Below are positions 16,515-23,365 of a stretch of DNA of 25,819 nt, in pieces. The position numbers and the translations under genes are program-made. How positions within the stretch are numbered: position 1 is the stretch's first letter; each line of letters opens with the position of its first letter. Origin of the DNA: Candidatus Omnitrophota bacterium (GTDB lineage Bacteria; Omnitrophota; Gorgyraeia; Gorgyraeales; Gorgyraeaceae); contig JAHIEN010000015.1 in NCBI GenBank assembly GCA_018901615.1, positions 1 to 25,819 of the forward strand. The letters are read 5' to 3'. Below the pieces are notes generated by a model. It searched no databases. It saw nothing but the letters and a program-made list of their open reading frames with translations, and was not told where the DNA came from.

Positions 16515-17677
16515 GTCAGGCTTCTATATAACTCGTCTATTTCGCGTGTCATTCTATTTGCGTCAAAAGATTCGTCAATGGTAAACGCGGCCTGTTTCTT
16601 CATATTATTAAAGCGTACGGGGTCATTAAGTATCTTTAATATTTTTTCAGCTGTCTCTTCATATGAACCTGCCTGCGTAATGTATCCGTTGACTCCCTCT
16701 TTAATAAGCTCTGACGTTCCACCAATATCTGTGGCTACGACAGGGCAGCCTTTGCAAAGGGCCTCTATTAATGATATAGGCATGCCCTCCCATTTGCTTG
16801 TAAGAACTGCCACGTCCACAATACTCAGGATCTCTGAAACATCTCTTCTCCACCCGGCAAAAATAAACCTTCCATTCAAAGACGCGGTAGATAGAAACTT
16901 TTCGCATCTTTTTCTCAATACACCATCACCCACAAGCAGAAAATTCACATGCGGCATTCTTTCGTAAACCTTTATTGCTGCCTTTATATAATCCAGGGGG
17001 GCCTTCTGAGGCTTAAGACAGGAGATCATTCCTACTACCGGATCGCTGTTATGGATACCTAATTCTTTTCTCTTTTGCAGCTTATCAACCAAAGATTTTC
17101 TGAAATCTTTAAGCGGTATGCCGTATTTTATTAGCGCGAATTTTTCTTCAGGCGCTATTTTATATTTTAATCCTGTCTCTAAGTCCTTTTTTGAAACACA
17201 AATAATTTTTGTCGTAAACCTGGCTGTTATCCTTTCCAATAATATAAAAAACCGCTTCAAAGGCACAGGCTGATAATCATTAAAAGACCACCCATGTACA
17301 GTATGGATTACTTTACACCTTACACTTTTAACTTTACACAAGCAATGCGTCAAATTATACAGCGCTGCCGCCCACCGACCAATAATCCCTGCCTTTGAAC
17401 TATGCGTGTGCACTAAAGAGGCTCTCCAGCTGCTATATATAAGAAATATATGTATAAATGCCAATATATCTACTATGGGATTTACTGGCCTGATCAAGAA
17501 CGGAGAAGAGAAAAGCCTTGTTTTTTCTAAATTTTTAAAGTCTGGTTTTAGAATACCACAGGGGGAAGTAATGACAGAAACAGCATATCTGTCTCTTGAA
17601 AGCCCTGAGAGAAGGTTTAAAGTTGATATCTGGGCGCCACCAAGCTCAGGTTTAGTTATAACATGACATATACGCAT
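16511..17677 (-). CDS. Glycosyltransferase family 4 (388 aa)
   Basis: A retaining GT-B glycosyltransferase with the usual N-terminal opening MRICHVITKPELGGAQ and a THSSKAGIIGR motif near 91-101. The C-terminal nucleotide-sugar site holds the E-x7-E motif, Glu297 to Glu305 in EGMPISLIE, followed by GCPVVATDIGG. Length is standard. It probably adds a sugar to the lipid-linked intermediate made by the WecA-like enzyme encoded next. The ATG lies only 11 nt from the -10 box of a strong promoter and has no ribosome binding site. The family-typical N-terminus makes a later start unlikely, so the message is probably leaderless. Confidence 0.93.
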   Translation of the reverse strand: MRICHVITKPELGGAQISTLNLLSGLSRDRYAVSVITSPCGILKPDFKNLEKTRLFSSPFLIRPVNPIVDILAFIHIFLIYSSWRASLVHTHSSKAGIIGRWAAALYNLTHCLCKVKSVRCKVIHTVHGWSFNDYQPVPLKRFFILLERITARFTTKIICVSKKDLETGLKYKIAPEEKFALIKYGIPLKDFRKSLVDKLQKRKELGIHNSDPVVGMISCLKPQKAPLDYIKAAIKVYERMPHVNFLLVGDGVLRKRCEKFLSTASLNGRFIFAGWRRDVSEILSIVDVAVLTSKWEGMPISLIEALCKGCPVVATDIGGTSELIKEGVNGYITQAGSYEETAEKILKILNDPVRFNNMKKQAAFTIDESFDANRMTREIDELYRSLT

Positions 17678-17688
17678 ATTTTGGTGTT

Positions 17689-17717
17689 AGTATAACAAAC
17701 TATAAGATTGTTGTCAA
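17689..17717 (-). promoter_or_regulatory. Sigma-70-type promoter of the glycan operon
   Basis: On the minus strand the -35 box TTGACA (17712-17717) and the -10 box TATACT (17689-17694) are separated by exactly 17 bp. Transcription should begin near 17682, about 5 nt before the ATG of the GT4 gene. This leaves no room for a ribosome binding site and predicts a leaderless mRNA. Confidence 0.8.
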
Positions 17718-17764
17718 TATTGATAAAGCGCGAATTGATAAAGCGAATAACTCGAATAGTTAGG

Positions 17765-18018
17765 TCACGCTCTTAAGCGCATTACCAGTCCTGATCGCGA
17801 ATTGAAGATTTAGCCTTTTAGACAGTATTTTGGCGGTTTCTAAAAGGGCGAGAACTGTCCGAGCCCCACACCTTACTGCCGAAGGCAGTTGGTGTGGGGT
17901 GAGTTTTCTCGCCCCCGACAAAATGCTGCCTAAAAGGCGGCCCCCAGGTAAAGCTGGATAGATGGGGGTAAATCTTCGACTGAGCGAGCAGGGCTGGTAA
18001 TGCGGCTTAAGAGCGTGA
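17765..18018. repeat. 254-bp imperfect inverted repeat (long hairpin, possible MITE)
   Basis: The ends are a perfect 14-bp inverted pair, TCACGCTCTTAAGC at 17765-17778 and its complement at 18005-18018. The arms remain recognisably complementary toward the centre: ATTACCAG, GAAGATTTA, CCTTTTAG, CGAGAA and CCCCACACC all recur in inverted order. The tip is CTGCCGAAGGCAG near 17877-17890. The right arm carries about 30 extra bases. I see no clear target-site duplication. It lies between the HAMP gene stop and the glycan operon promoter and could act as a terminator-like RNA structure or be a non-autonomous mobile element. The 108-codon frame inside it (17760-18086) is not a gene. Confidence 0.85.
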
Positions 18019-18052
18019 TATGATATTGAAGGTATTACAGATAATGAGGGCT

Positions 18053-18676
18053 TCAGGAAGGTTTGGAGCTTTTTTCTGTTGTCCACTTGTCCAAAGAAAC
18101 TTTTATCTCTTCGATATTTGCCTGGAGATTTTTAATAGCTGCCTGCAATGCATCTGAGTCCAGAGGCTGGGTTAAAGCTAGCTTTTTAGCGATTTCCATC
18201 TCTCTCTGCGCTTTTACAATAGCGTCTTTATTTGAACTCACACTATTATTAAAACTCTCTGTCATTGTAGTTAATAAATTCGCTAGATCCCATAGCTCAT
18301 CACCCTTTCTTAATCTGAACTTCAAGGTCAGGTTGCCTTTTATTATTTCATACAGGCTTTTTTCTATTCTGTATACAGGGCCGGCTATTTTATGGGAAAA
18401 GAAAAGCCCCAGTATAAAAATAAAAGGAGATACAAGTAAAAGGTTTCTGATCAAGGCCATGTTTGTCGCTTTCAATACCACCAAAAGCCTGCCCTGAGGA
18501 TACACATTGGCAAGTTTTGCTCCCAATAGAGTCCACCCTGTAGCAAACACTGTATAACCTGTAACTAGCGACGCTAAAATGGCAAGGACAAATACGATCC
18601 CTATATACCTGAACTGCAGTCCTCTTTTGATTATATATTGTCTTCGTCTTCTTCTAAAAATGGGTTCTGCGCTCAT
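18053..18676 (-). CDS. Two-TM HAMP-domain protein without an output domain (207 aa)
   Basis: A basic N-terminus (FRRRRRQYIIKRG) is followed by a first membrane span (about 23-47), a short external loop, a second span (about 75-94), and a HAMP linker (about 92-147, with KIAGPVYRIE and a late GDELWDLANLLTTM). A helical tail of about 60 residues follows. No methyl-accepting, kinase or cyclase domain is present and the frame ends normally, so it is a short HAMP protein, not an obvious truncation. Its start codon overlaps the stop of the TPR/PDZ gene as ATGA, so the two products are made together and may interact at the inner membrane. Role unknown; membrane sensing or scaffolding is possible. Confidence 0.8.
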   Translation of the reverse strand: MSAEPIFRRRRRQYIIKRGLQFRYIGIVFVLAILASLVTGYTVFATGWTLLGAKLANVYPQGRLLVVLKATNMALIRNLLLVSPFIFILGLFFSHKIAGPVYRIEKSLYEIIKGNLTLKFRLRKGDELWDLANLLTTMTESFNNSVSSNKDAIVKAQREMEIAKKLALTQPLDSDALQAAIKNLQANIEEIKVSLDKWTTEKSSKPS

Positions 18677-19641
18677 TTTTCAGCCTCTCTTCGTAAATTT
18701 AATGTCCTTTTGATCGTAAAAACAATGTCTTTATTGTCCTTTGAACTATTTATAAGCGCTATGATGCTATCAAGAGGGAGATATCTGGTGATATGATTAT
18801 CTATCGCTGTCACGAAATCCCCTTTTTTGAAACCAACGGCCTCTCCCTTTTTGCCGCTTACTATATCTTTTACCGCAAGACCTTCGTACTCAAAACCAAG
18901 CATAATCCCCAGTTCTTTATATAAATCTTTCTCGCCTGCGCTAACAGCTACAGGTATTTTCTTTTCAATTAACACCCTTATTTCTGAATGTTTGGGGCCG
19001 ATCAGTTCGTCAAGAACATCTTCCATCTTGCTATGCTGTATAAGCCTGCCCCATATGCCTACAAGCATATCGCCTTCCTCTATGCCGGACCTGTCAGCGC
19101 TGGAGTAAGGCCGGATCGAATCTATCGTAAAGACACCTTCTTTTTCTACCAGAGAAATGCCAAGCATACTATTCAATAATAGAGGCTTGTCTTTGGTCTG
19201 GAAAGGGGATTCTTTATTATTTCTGTTCTTCCACCAGTCCATTACCATATTGCGGTGGTCCAACTCTTTTCTGGTCATCCGCTCCTCTTGCCGCCACATC
19301 TTTGTATGACTCGCAAGATAAGCCTCTCTCGCCTCTTTATAATCCGGGTTTATCTCCATTGCCTTTTTATAATAAAACGCTGCCTTATCATACCACTTCT
19401 TCTCATCATAGGCCCTGCCAAGCTGCATAAAATTCTGCTCTGGCGTATCATACTCGATCCTGTATATATCTTTCCTAAAAATATTTTTCTCGCCATCTAT
19501 CGTGCTTAGCAGGATTCTGTCGCTATATTCCTCGATAACGAGACCCTTAAGCTTAGTATTGTCCTTCATGATCAGACTGTCAGCGTAAAGCGTTGAAGAC
19601 AAAGTGAGCGCGCATATTATTAAAACAATTAAATAGTGCAT
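18673..19641 (-). CDS. Exported protein with TPR-like and two PDZ-like domains (322 aa)
   Basis: The first 20 residues form a signal peptide ending in TLYADS. A small beta-rich segment follows (about 21-65, LIMKDNTKLKGLVIEEYSD; this style is common in secreted proteins that precede TPR units). Then come one or two TPR-like units (about 70-110, YDKAAFYYKKAMEINPDYKE), a PDZ-like domain near 155-230 (SADRSGIEEGDMLVGI) and a second one near 240-315 (GEAVGFKKGDFVTAID). No protease domain is present. It is probably a periplasmic adaptor that binds peptide C-termini or other proteins. It is coupled to the HAMP protein by an ATGA overlap. It begins 7 nt after a -10 box, again with no ribosome binding site. 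Confidence 0.8.
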   Translation of the reverse strand: MHYLIVLIICALTLSSTLYADSLIMKDNTKLKGLVIEEYSDRILLSTIDGEKNIFRKDIYRIEYDTPEQNFMQLGRAYDEKKWYDKAAFYYKKAMEINPDYKEAREAYLASHTKMWRQEERMTRKELDHRNMVMDWWKNRNNKESPFQTKDKPLLLNSMLGISLVEKEGVFTIDSIRPYSSADRSGIEEGDMLVGIWGRLIQHSKMEDVLDELIGPKHSEIRVLIEKKIPVAVSAGEKDLYKELGIMLGFEYEGLAVKDIVSGKKGEAVGFKKGDFVTAIDNHITRYLPLDSIIALINSSKDNKDIVFTIKRTLNLRREAEK

Positions 19642-19648
19642 ATTTTTA

Positions 19649-19677
19649 AATATATCATATATGAATGCAAATTACAA
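19649..19677 (-). promoter_or_regulatory. Probable promoter of the TPR/PDZ-HAMP operon
   Basis: On the minus strand, TTGTAA (19672-19677) and TATATT (19649-19654) are 17 bp apart. The -10 box ends 7 nt before the ATG at 19641, so the transcript would begin at or next to the start codon. The boxes are less perfect than those of the glycan operon, but the geometry is the same. Confidence 0.55.
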
Positions 19678-19678
19678 G

Positions 19679-19707
19679 CGCGGAGATCAAGGCCGCGGAG
19701 ATCAAGG
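19679..19707. repeat. 15-bp tandem repeat, two units
   Basis: CGCGGAGATCAAGG occurs at 19679-19692 and 19694-19707. It spans the stop codon of the GT39-like gene and reaches up to the -35 box of the next operon. It is probably a small slippage product. Confidence 0.8.
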
Positions 19708-21285
19708 GAATTGTTTCACATCTATGCGGGAAGAACTGATCCTTACCGCCTTCCCGGCACCATTTCTATATTGTTCTGAAATTATTATCGTTACCGAGCC
19801 GATCTCTTTTTTGTCCATCACCCCGATACCTTCTATAATACCTTCTATTTTCTTGCTGTACGACCTTCTGTACCATGCGCTCTTTTCTTCGAGGATATAG
19901 AAAGTAAGGCCTCTCTTTTCTCCTCTTGCAGCTATGGTCGTATCCGCGATAAACTTATATGGCCCATGACTCCATTTTGCCTCTTCTTCGTCGCCTACCA
20001 ATATAATATTGGGGTCGCTGTCCAATGAAAAAATATACTCTATTATAGCGATTCTCGTGTTACGCGTAGGTCTATGCCAGCCTACTCCGCCGCTTCTTCT
20101 TATGGATCGGGCGCAAAGAATAGATCCCCCAATATTCGCAACGATCAATAAACAGACAAAGGTTAGAAACAACCTTCTAGCAATTATCCGCCTTTCCAGA
20201 TGCAGGGATACCTTACCGATAAAAGAGGCGTATCCAATAAATATGACCGGCGCAAAGACCCCGAATATAGGCGTTATAGAGTAATAAAAATAGTGGGTGG
20301 ACACCAGGAATAAAAGAAGCGTGAGTGATAACCACGTAAAAAGCAAAAGATCATTTCTTCTGAATTTCGAACTAATGGATTTAAAAGGCGCGAAGAAAAT
20401 AAACAATATCAGCATCAAAATATTGGGGTCAAAAATATAGGGAAACTTTTTGAAAAAAGCAATATCTGTATACTTGCTAACGGGTACGGTTATAGACAAG
20501 CTCTTTAGAAACGCCTGCAATAAGTTAAAGGCGTTCCCGTGCAATAAGCGAAAGGCGGGCCCTTGGACAAGGATATAGTCTCTCATCCTGTCTAAACCGA
20601 TAAGGATTGTGTAAAGATGGCGCGCGGTAAGGCCAAAAAATATCACGATAGATAGGAAAATATACAGATTTCGCTTACTGTGTTTTTCAAAAACAGAAAG
20701 ATTAAACGCTAGATAAGTCAGACATGCGGGTATTATAAAATAAGCGCTGGAGTGAAATTGAGTAGCCACTCCCAGGGAAAACGCCAACAATATAACATAT
20801 CTCTCTTTTTTCTCGTTCAACATCTTATGAAACGAATATACTATCAGAGTCAAAGGGATAAAATAAAAGCTGTAATCATCCCCGTTCAACGAATAGAAAC
20901 TAGCATATATTGGAGAAGATACATAAAACACACAGGCCAAAAAACCGACCAGCCTGTTGTACATCTTTTTTGCAACCAGAAAAAGAACATACACGGACAG
21001 GAGGTGCAAAATAATGTAAAAGACCCCGAGGGTATTCATTGAGCAACCAAAGATGTAAAATAGCGCCATAAAAAGATACACGACCAGGAGGCCATGATAT
21101 ATATTTAAAGAACCTGCCAGCCCATGGGTTGGCAGGTTCTTATGCTCCAACGAGTCCTTGGCATACAGCACCCATGCAGCCTCGTTATTGTTAAACTGTG
21201 ATAGGTTTAAAAGATAGACATCTATAATAAGGACGATGAACAGCAGGAAAAAGATTAAATACCTTTTTTTCGCCATGCGCGTCAA
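19702..21285 (-). CDS. GT39-like polytopic membrane glycosyltransferase (527 aa)
   Basis: About ten or more hydrophobic segments are spread over residues 8-410, with a C-terminal extracytoplasmic stretch of about 120 residues. The first external loop contains NNNEAAWVLYAKDSL, in the position of the acidic catalytic residue of PMT/ArnT-type enzymes, which use polyprenyl-phosphate sugars as donors. A further NGDDYSFYF lies near 134-142. The acceptor cannot be named. The start is uncertain: TTG at 21285 has an AGGA about 9 nt upstream, whereas ATG at 21276 (MAKKRYLIFF) has no spaced binding site. The gene follows rnpB by about 110 bp and could be read from the same transcript. It may act on lipids, proteins or the glycan of the neighbouring operon. 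Confidence 0.75.
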   Translation of the reverse strand: MTRMAKKRYLIFFLLFIVLIIDVYLLNLSQFNNNEAAWVLYAKDSLEHKNLPTHGLAGSLNIYHGLLVVYLFMALFYIFGCSMNTLGVFYIILHLLSVYVLFLVAKKMYNRLVGFLACVFYVSSPIYASFYSLNGDDYSFYFIPLTLIVYSFHKMLNEKKERYVILLAFSLGVATQFHSSAYFIIPACLTYLAFNLSVFEKHSKRNLYIFLSIVIFFGLTARHLYTILIGLDRMRDYILVQGPAFRLLHGNAFNLLQAFLKSLSITVPVSKYTDIAFFKKFPYIFDPNILMLILFIFFAPFKSISSKFRRNDLLLFTWLSLTLLLFLVSTHYFYYSITPIFGVFAPVIFIGYASFIGKVSLHLERRIIARRLFLTFVCLLIVANIGGSILCARSIRRSGGVGWHRPTRNTRIAIIEYIFSLDSDPNIILVGDEEEAKWSHGPYKFIADTTIAARGEKRGLTFYILEEKSAWYRRSYSKKIEGIIEGIGVMDKKEIGSVTIIISEQYRNGAGKAVRISSSRIDVKQFP

Positions 21286-21695
21286 GTATAATAATCCTTT
21301 TTTTGTAGGTAGGCTGGGTTTATTATCACAGCGATTGACTTAAGATTATAGGCTTCTTGAAGTGGCTTATTGCCAGAGGTCATTAAGCACGAATAAGGCG
21401 CAGGCCTGTAAGCCGGGTTCTGTCAATCAGCGCGAAGCGCTGATTGATCCCGAAGATACGACAAACAGGAGTATCTGAGGGATCTGTCTTCGCGCTGACC
21501 GCAACGGTCATCTATCTGGCCCTGGCATTGCTGCGAGGATCACGCAACCTACCCGCCTCGCATTCTTCGAACGGGCCATTCTTATCAGCGAGGCCTATTT
21601 GGTTTTGCTCCGCGTAGAGATTGCCGCGTTTCACCCAAACTTGTGGAGCAAATTTTGCTCCGCAAAATTTGACTCGTCTCTGTGGCTCTAATCCG

Positions 21696-21772
21696 TCCCG
21701 CACCTTTTATGCATTCACGAAGACTAAAAGATATGTGGCTGTTAACCTTGTGAATATTAAAAAGGTGCGGGA
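21696..21772 (-). repeat. 77-bp hairpin element A, in the P9 position of rnpB
   Basis: The element is bounded by 13-bp inverted ends (TCCCGCACCTTTT and AAAAGGTGCGGGA). It has the same length as element B and shares with it about 20 of the first 21 bases and most of the last 18, while the middle differs. Confidence 0.85.
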
Positions 21773-21818
21773 GACGGGCATTACCCGCTACGCTGCCCTG
21801 TGGAGCCCGGACTTTCCT

Positions 21819-21895
21819 CCCCGCACCTTTTATGTATTCAAAAGCTTAAGAATTGTATCCTTCCTTAAGTCTATAAATATCAAAAAGGTGTGGGG
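21819..21895 (-). repeat. 77-bp hairpin element B, in the P3 position of rnpB
   Basis: Bounded by CCCCGCACCTTTT and AAAAGGTGTGGGG, it forms a long stem directly before the CR-I core of the RNase P RNA. The orientation is the same as element A, with 46 bp between them. Confidence 0.85.
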
Positions 21896-21913
21896 CGACC
21901 ATCCAGCCTGCGC

Positions 21914-22339
21914 CTATTCTGTTTTTAATGAGCTATCTAACCTTGTGTCTATTGCCCTATTGGCAAGTTTATCAGCAATAGAATTATCGCCTCTGCCTAT
22001 ACTGACCACCGTAATCTTATTAAAACCGCGAGAGAGGTGCAGGAATTGTTCATAAAAGGGTTTAAGATTCTCATTTTTTACCCTGTATTCTCCTCTTAAT
22101 TGCATGGTCAACAACTCGCTGTCTGACTTTACTACAATATCTTCATATCTCTCTATAAGGGCCTCCTGCAATGCATAGATGAGAGCCATATATTCAGCTA
22201 CATTATTGGTCGCATTGCCGATAAATTTAAAGAGTTTTTTAACGACCTTTTTGTCCTGGTCAAAAAAAACCATACCGATGCCAGATGGTCCCGGATTCCC
22301 CCGCGAAGCACCGTCTATAAATATCTCAATTGATTTCAT
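21914..22339 (-). CDS. RNase HI-type ribonuclease (141 aa)
   Basis: It cleaves the RNA strand of RNA-DNA hybrids. All four catalytic acids are visible: Asp9 in FIDGASRGNPG, Glu49 in NNVAEYMAL, Asp73 in VVKSDSELL and Asp123 in DNSIADKLANRA. The protein lacks the basic-protrusion loop of E. coli RNase HI, like the short RNase HI-like proteins of many bacteria. The reading frame is open up to 22378, but the ATG giving MKSIEIFIDG at 22339 (or the adjacent ATG at 22342) matches the family. It overlaps the zinc-ribbon gene by 14 bp and abuts rnpB; a zinc ribbon-RNase H-rnpB order is also known from other bacteria, such as actinobacteria. Confidence 0.92.
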   Translation of the reverse strand: MKSIEIFIDGASRGNPGPSGIGMVFFDQDKKVVKKLFKFIGNATNNVAEYMALIYALQEALIERYEDIVVKSDSELLTMQLRGEYRVKNENLKPFYEQFLHLSRGFNKITVVSIGRGDNSIADKLANRAIDTRLDSSLKTE

Positions 22340-23063
22340 CATTGTCATCCAAGTAGAGTATCCTGGAACAACTGCCACAGGTTATGATGTTATCCTTAAG
22401 TTTTGCCTCGCTTACTATCTGCGCGGGAAGGCTCATGTGGCAGCCACCGCAGGTACCGCCTTCCACCTGCACTATGGCGACGCCATCCCTGTTGTTAAGC
22501 ACCTTCTCATAGCTTGCCAGCAATCGTTTGTCAATATCAGGCGCTATCTTTTCTCTCTCAGCTGTCAGCTGCATTATCTTTGAGTCTATTTCCTTGATCC
22601 TTGCGCTTATAACATCTTTTTCCTTCCGAGAAGACTCTTCGTCTTTTTTGAATATCTCCTTTTCCTCCGCAATCTTCTTTTTCACATCGTCTATACCATC
22701 CATTAATTTTATCATATCTTCTTCTACGAGAGAGTTATCGGCCTTCAAGCCTTCTATCTCCTGAGTCATAGTCGAATACTCTTTATTGGTCTTTAACTGA
22801 TATAGCTGAAGCTGTAGTTTTCTGACCTGCTCTTCTTTTTGCTGCAGGCTGATTTCATTTTCTTTTAGTTTAATCTGTAATACCTTTAGATTAGCGTCTG
22901 CCTCTTTGATGCCTGTCTTTTTGGTCTCAAGCGAGCTCTCTATAGCCTGTATTTTTTCAGGAAAGGTATCCTTTTCCTTATTCAACAAATGGATCTCTTT
23001 ATCCAAGACCTGAAGGGCCTTTAAAAACTCTATCTGTTCCCTGACATTCTTTACCTGAGCCAA
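22326..23063 (-). CDS. Coiled-coil protein with C-terminal C4 zinc ribbon, CT398 type (245 aa)
   Basis: Residues of about 8-185 form a long antiparallel coiled coil. The C-terminus holds a zinc ribbon with CGGC (Cys205, Cys208) and CGSC (Cys229, Cys232) around MSLPAQIV. This is the widespread bacterial family often called C4-type zinc ribbon or CT398-like, with suggested but unproven links to nucleic acids and secretion. The start is a TTG at 23063 with an AAGGAG binding site 9 nt upstream; no ATG lies nearby. It follows the tRNA pair and precedes the RNase H gene with an overlap, so it probably belongs to one transcription unit of RNA-related genes. Confidence 0.92.
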   Translation of the reverse strand: MAQVKNVREQIEFLKALQVLDKEIHLLNKEKDTFPEKIQAIESSLETKKTGIKEADANLKVLQIKLKENEISLQQKEEQVRKLQLQLYQLKTNKEYSTMTQEIEGLKADNSLVEEDMIKLMDGIDDVKKKIAEEKEIFKKDEESSRKEKDVISARIKEIDSKIMQLTAEREKIAPDIDKRLLASYEKVLNNRDGVAIVQVEGGTCGGCHMSLPAQIVSEAKLKDNIITCGSCSRILYLDDNDEIN

Positions 23064-23138
23064 AACTGTCTCCTTGTCAAGTTAAGCAAAGCAAGCTTTG
23101 CGGCTACATCTCTATCCAAACCATCTAGCCGCTCGGGA

Positions 23139-23157
23139 CATCCGCCTACGGCGGATG
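23139..23157. repeat. Palindrome at the 3' end of tRNA-Val
   Basis: Eight-base arms CATCCGCC and GGCGGATG flank a 3-base loop. The right arm covers the DNA that encodes the CC of the tRNA CCA tail. Confidence 0.85.
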
Positions 23158-23232
23158 GTGGGCGATACTGGACTCGAACCAGTGACCTCTGCCATGTGAG
23201 GGCAACACTCTAACCAGCTGAGCTAATCGCCC
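23156..23232 (-). tRNA. tRNA-Val (anticodon CAC), CCA encoded
   Basis: The acceptor stem GGGCGAT pairs with ATCGCCC, with discriminator A and an encoded CCA. The D arm TAGCTCAGCTGGTTAGAG, an anticodon loop CTCACAT closed by TTGCC/GGCAG, and the T arm with GGTTCGAGTCC are all regular. The CAC anticodon reads the valine codon GUG. The palindrome at 23139-23157 begins inside the CCA tail. Confidence 0.96.
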
Positions 23233-23253
23233 AAGTTTGTGAAACAAACTTGG

Positions 23254-23276
23254 ACCATCCGCCTGCGGCGGATGGT
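23254..23276. repeat. Palindrome at the 3' end of the CAT tRNA
   Basis: Ten-base perfect arms ACCATCCGCC and GGCGGATGGT enclose TGC. The right arm contains the discriminator and CCA of the tRNA at 23273-23276. It is nearly the same palindrome as that next to tRNA-Val. A second hairpin, AAGTTTG/CAAACTT, lies at 23233-23251 just upstream of tRNA-Val. Confidence 0.85.
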
Positions 23277-23349
23277 GGGCCCACAAGGACTCGAACCTTG
23301 GACCACCTGATTATGAGTCAGGTGCTCTAACCAACTGAGCTATGGGCCC
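23273..23349 (-). tRNA. tRNA with CAT anticodon (elongator Met, or Ile2 after lysidine modification), CCA encoded
   Basis: The cloverleaf is regular: acceptor GGGCCCA/TGGGCCC, D arm TAGCTCAGTTGGTTAGAG, anticodon loop CTCATAA closed by CCTGA/TCAGG, T arm with GGTTCGAGTCC, and an encoded CCA. It is not the initiator, since the first acceptor pair is a normal G-C and the three GC pairs of the initiator anticodon stem are missing. The pairs C4-G69 and C5-G68, which favour recognition by the lysidine synthetase TilS in E. coli, are present, so Ile2 is a serious alternative to Met. Confidence 0.93.
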
Positions 23350-23365
23350 CTCTTATTTTACTACT

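Larger units (their letters stand above)
21395..21915 (-). ncRNA. rnpB: RNase P RNA, bacterial type A, with enlarged P3 and P9
   Basis: This is the catalytic RNA that removes 5' leaders from pre-tRNAs. On the minus strand I see the P4/CR-I core GAGGAAAGTCCGGGCTCC near 21801-21818, the CR-II/III region with GAGCCACAGAGACGAG near 21672-21687, GGGTGAAACGCGG near 21621-21633, CCAAATAGG near 21596-21604, and the 3' core ACAGAACCCGGCTTAC near 21408-21423. The ends pair as P1 (AGGCGCAGGC with GCCTGCGCCT). The molecule is about 520 nt, well above the usual 350-400. The excess comes mainly from two 77-nt hairpins in the P3 and P9 positions and from a long hairpin pair near 21420-21485. The RNase H stop codon lies at its 5' end. 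Confidence 0.95.

Noticed and set aside
16701..16907. 68-codon minus-strand frame inside the GT4 gene
   Set aside because: It is an alternative frame of the glycosyltransferase C-terminal domain with no features of its own.
17760..18086. 108-codon minus-strand frame
   Set aside because: It lies inside the 254-bp inverted repeat, has no ribosome binding site or family features, and overlaps the end of the HAMP gene.
21363..21375. TGGC/GCCA hairpin as the rnpB terminator
   Set aside because: The four-pair stem is too weak and no T run follows on the minus strand.
21512..22055. Frames on both strands within the rnpB region
   Set aside because: The stretch is explained by the RNase P RNA; the frames cross its conserved core and resemble no protein.
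23086..23101. GCAAAGC/GCTTTGC hairpin as a terminator after tRNA-Val
   Set aside because: No T run follows on the minus strand and the zinc-ribbon gene starts only 22 bp on; read-through is more likely.
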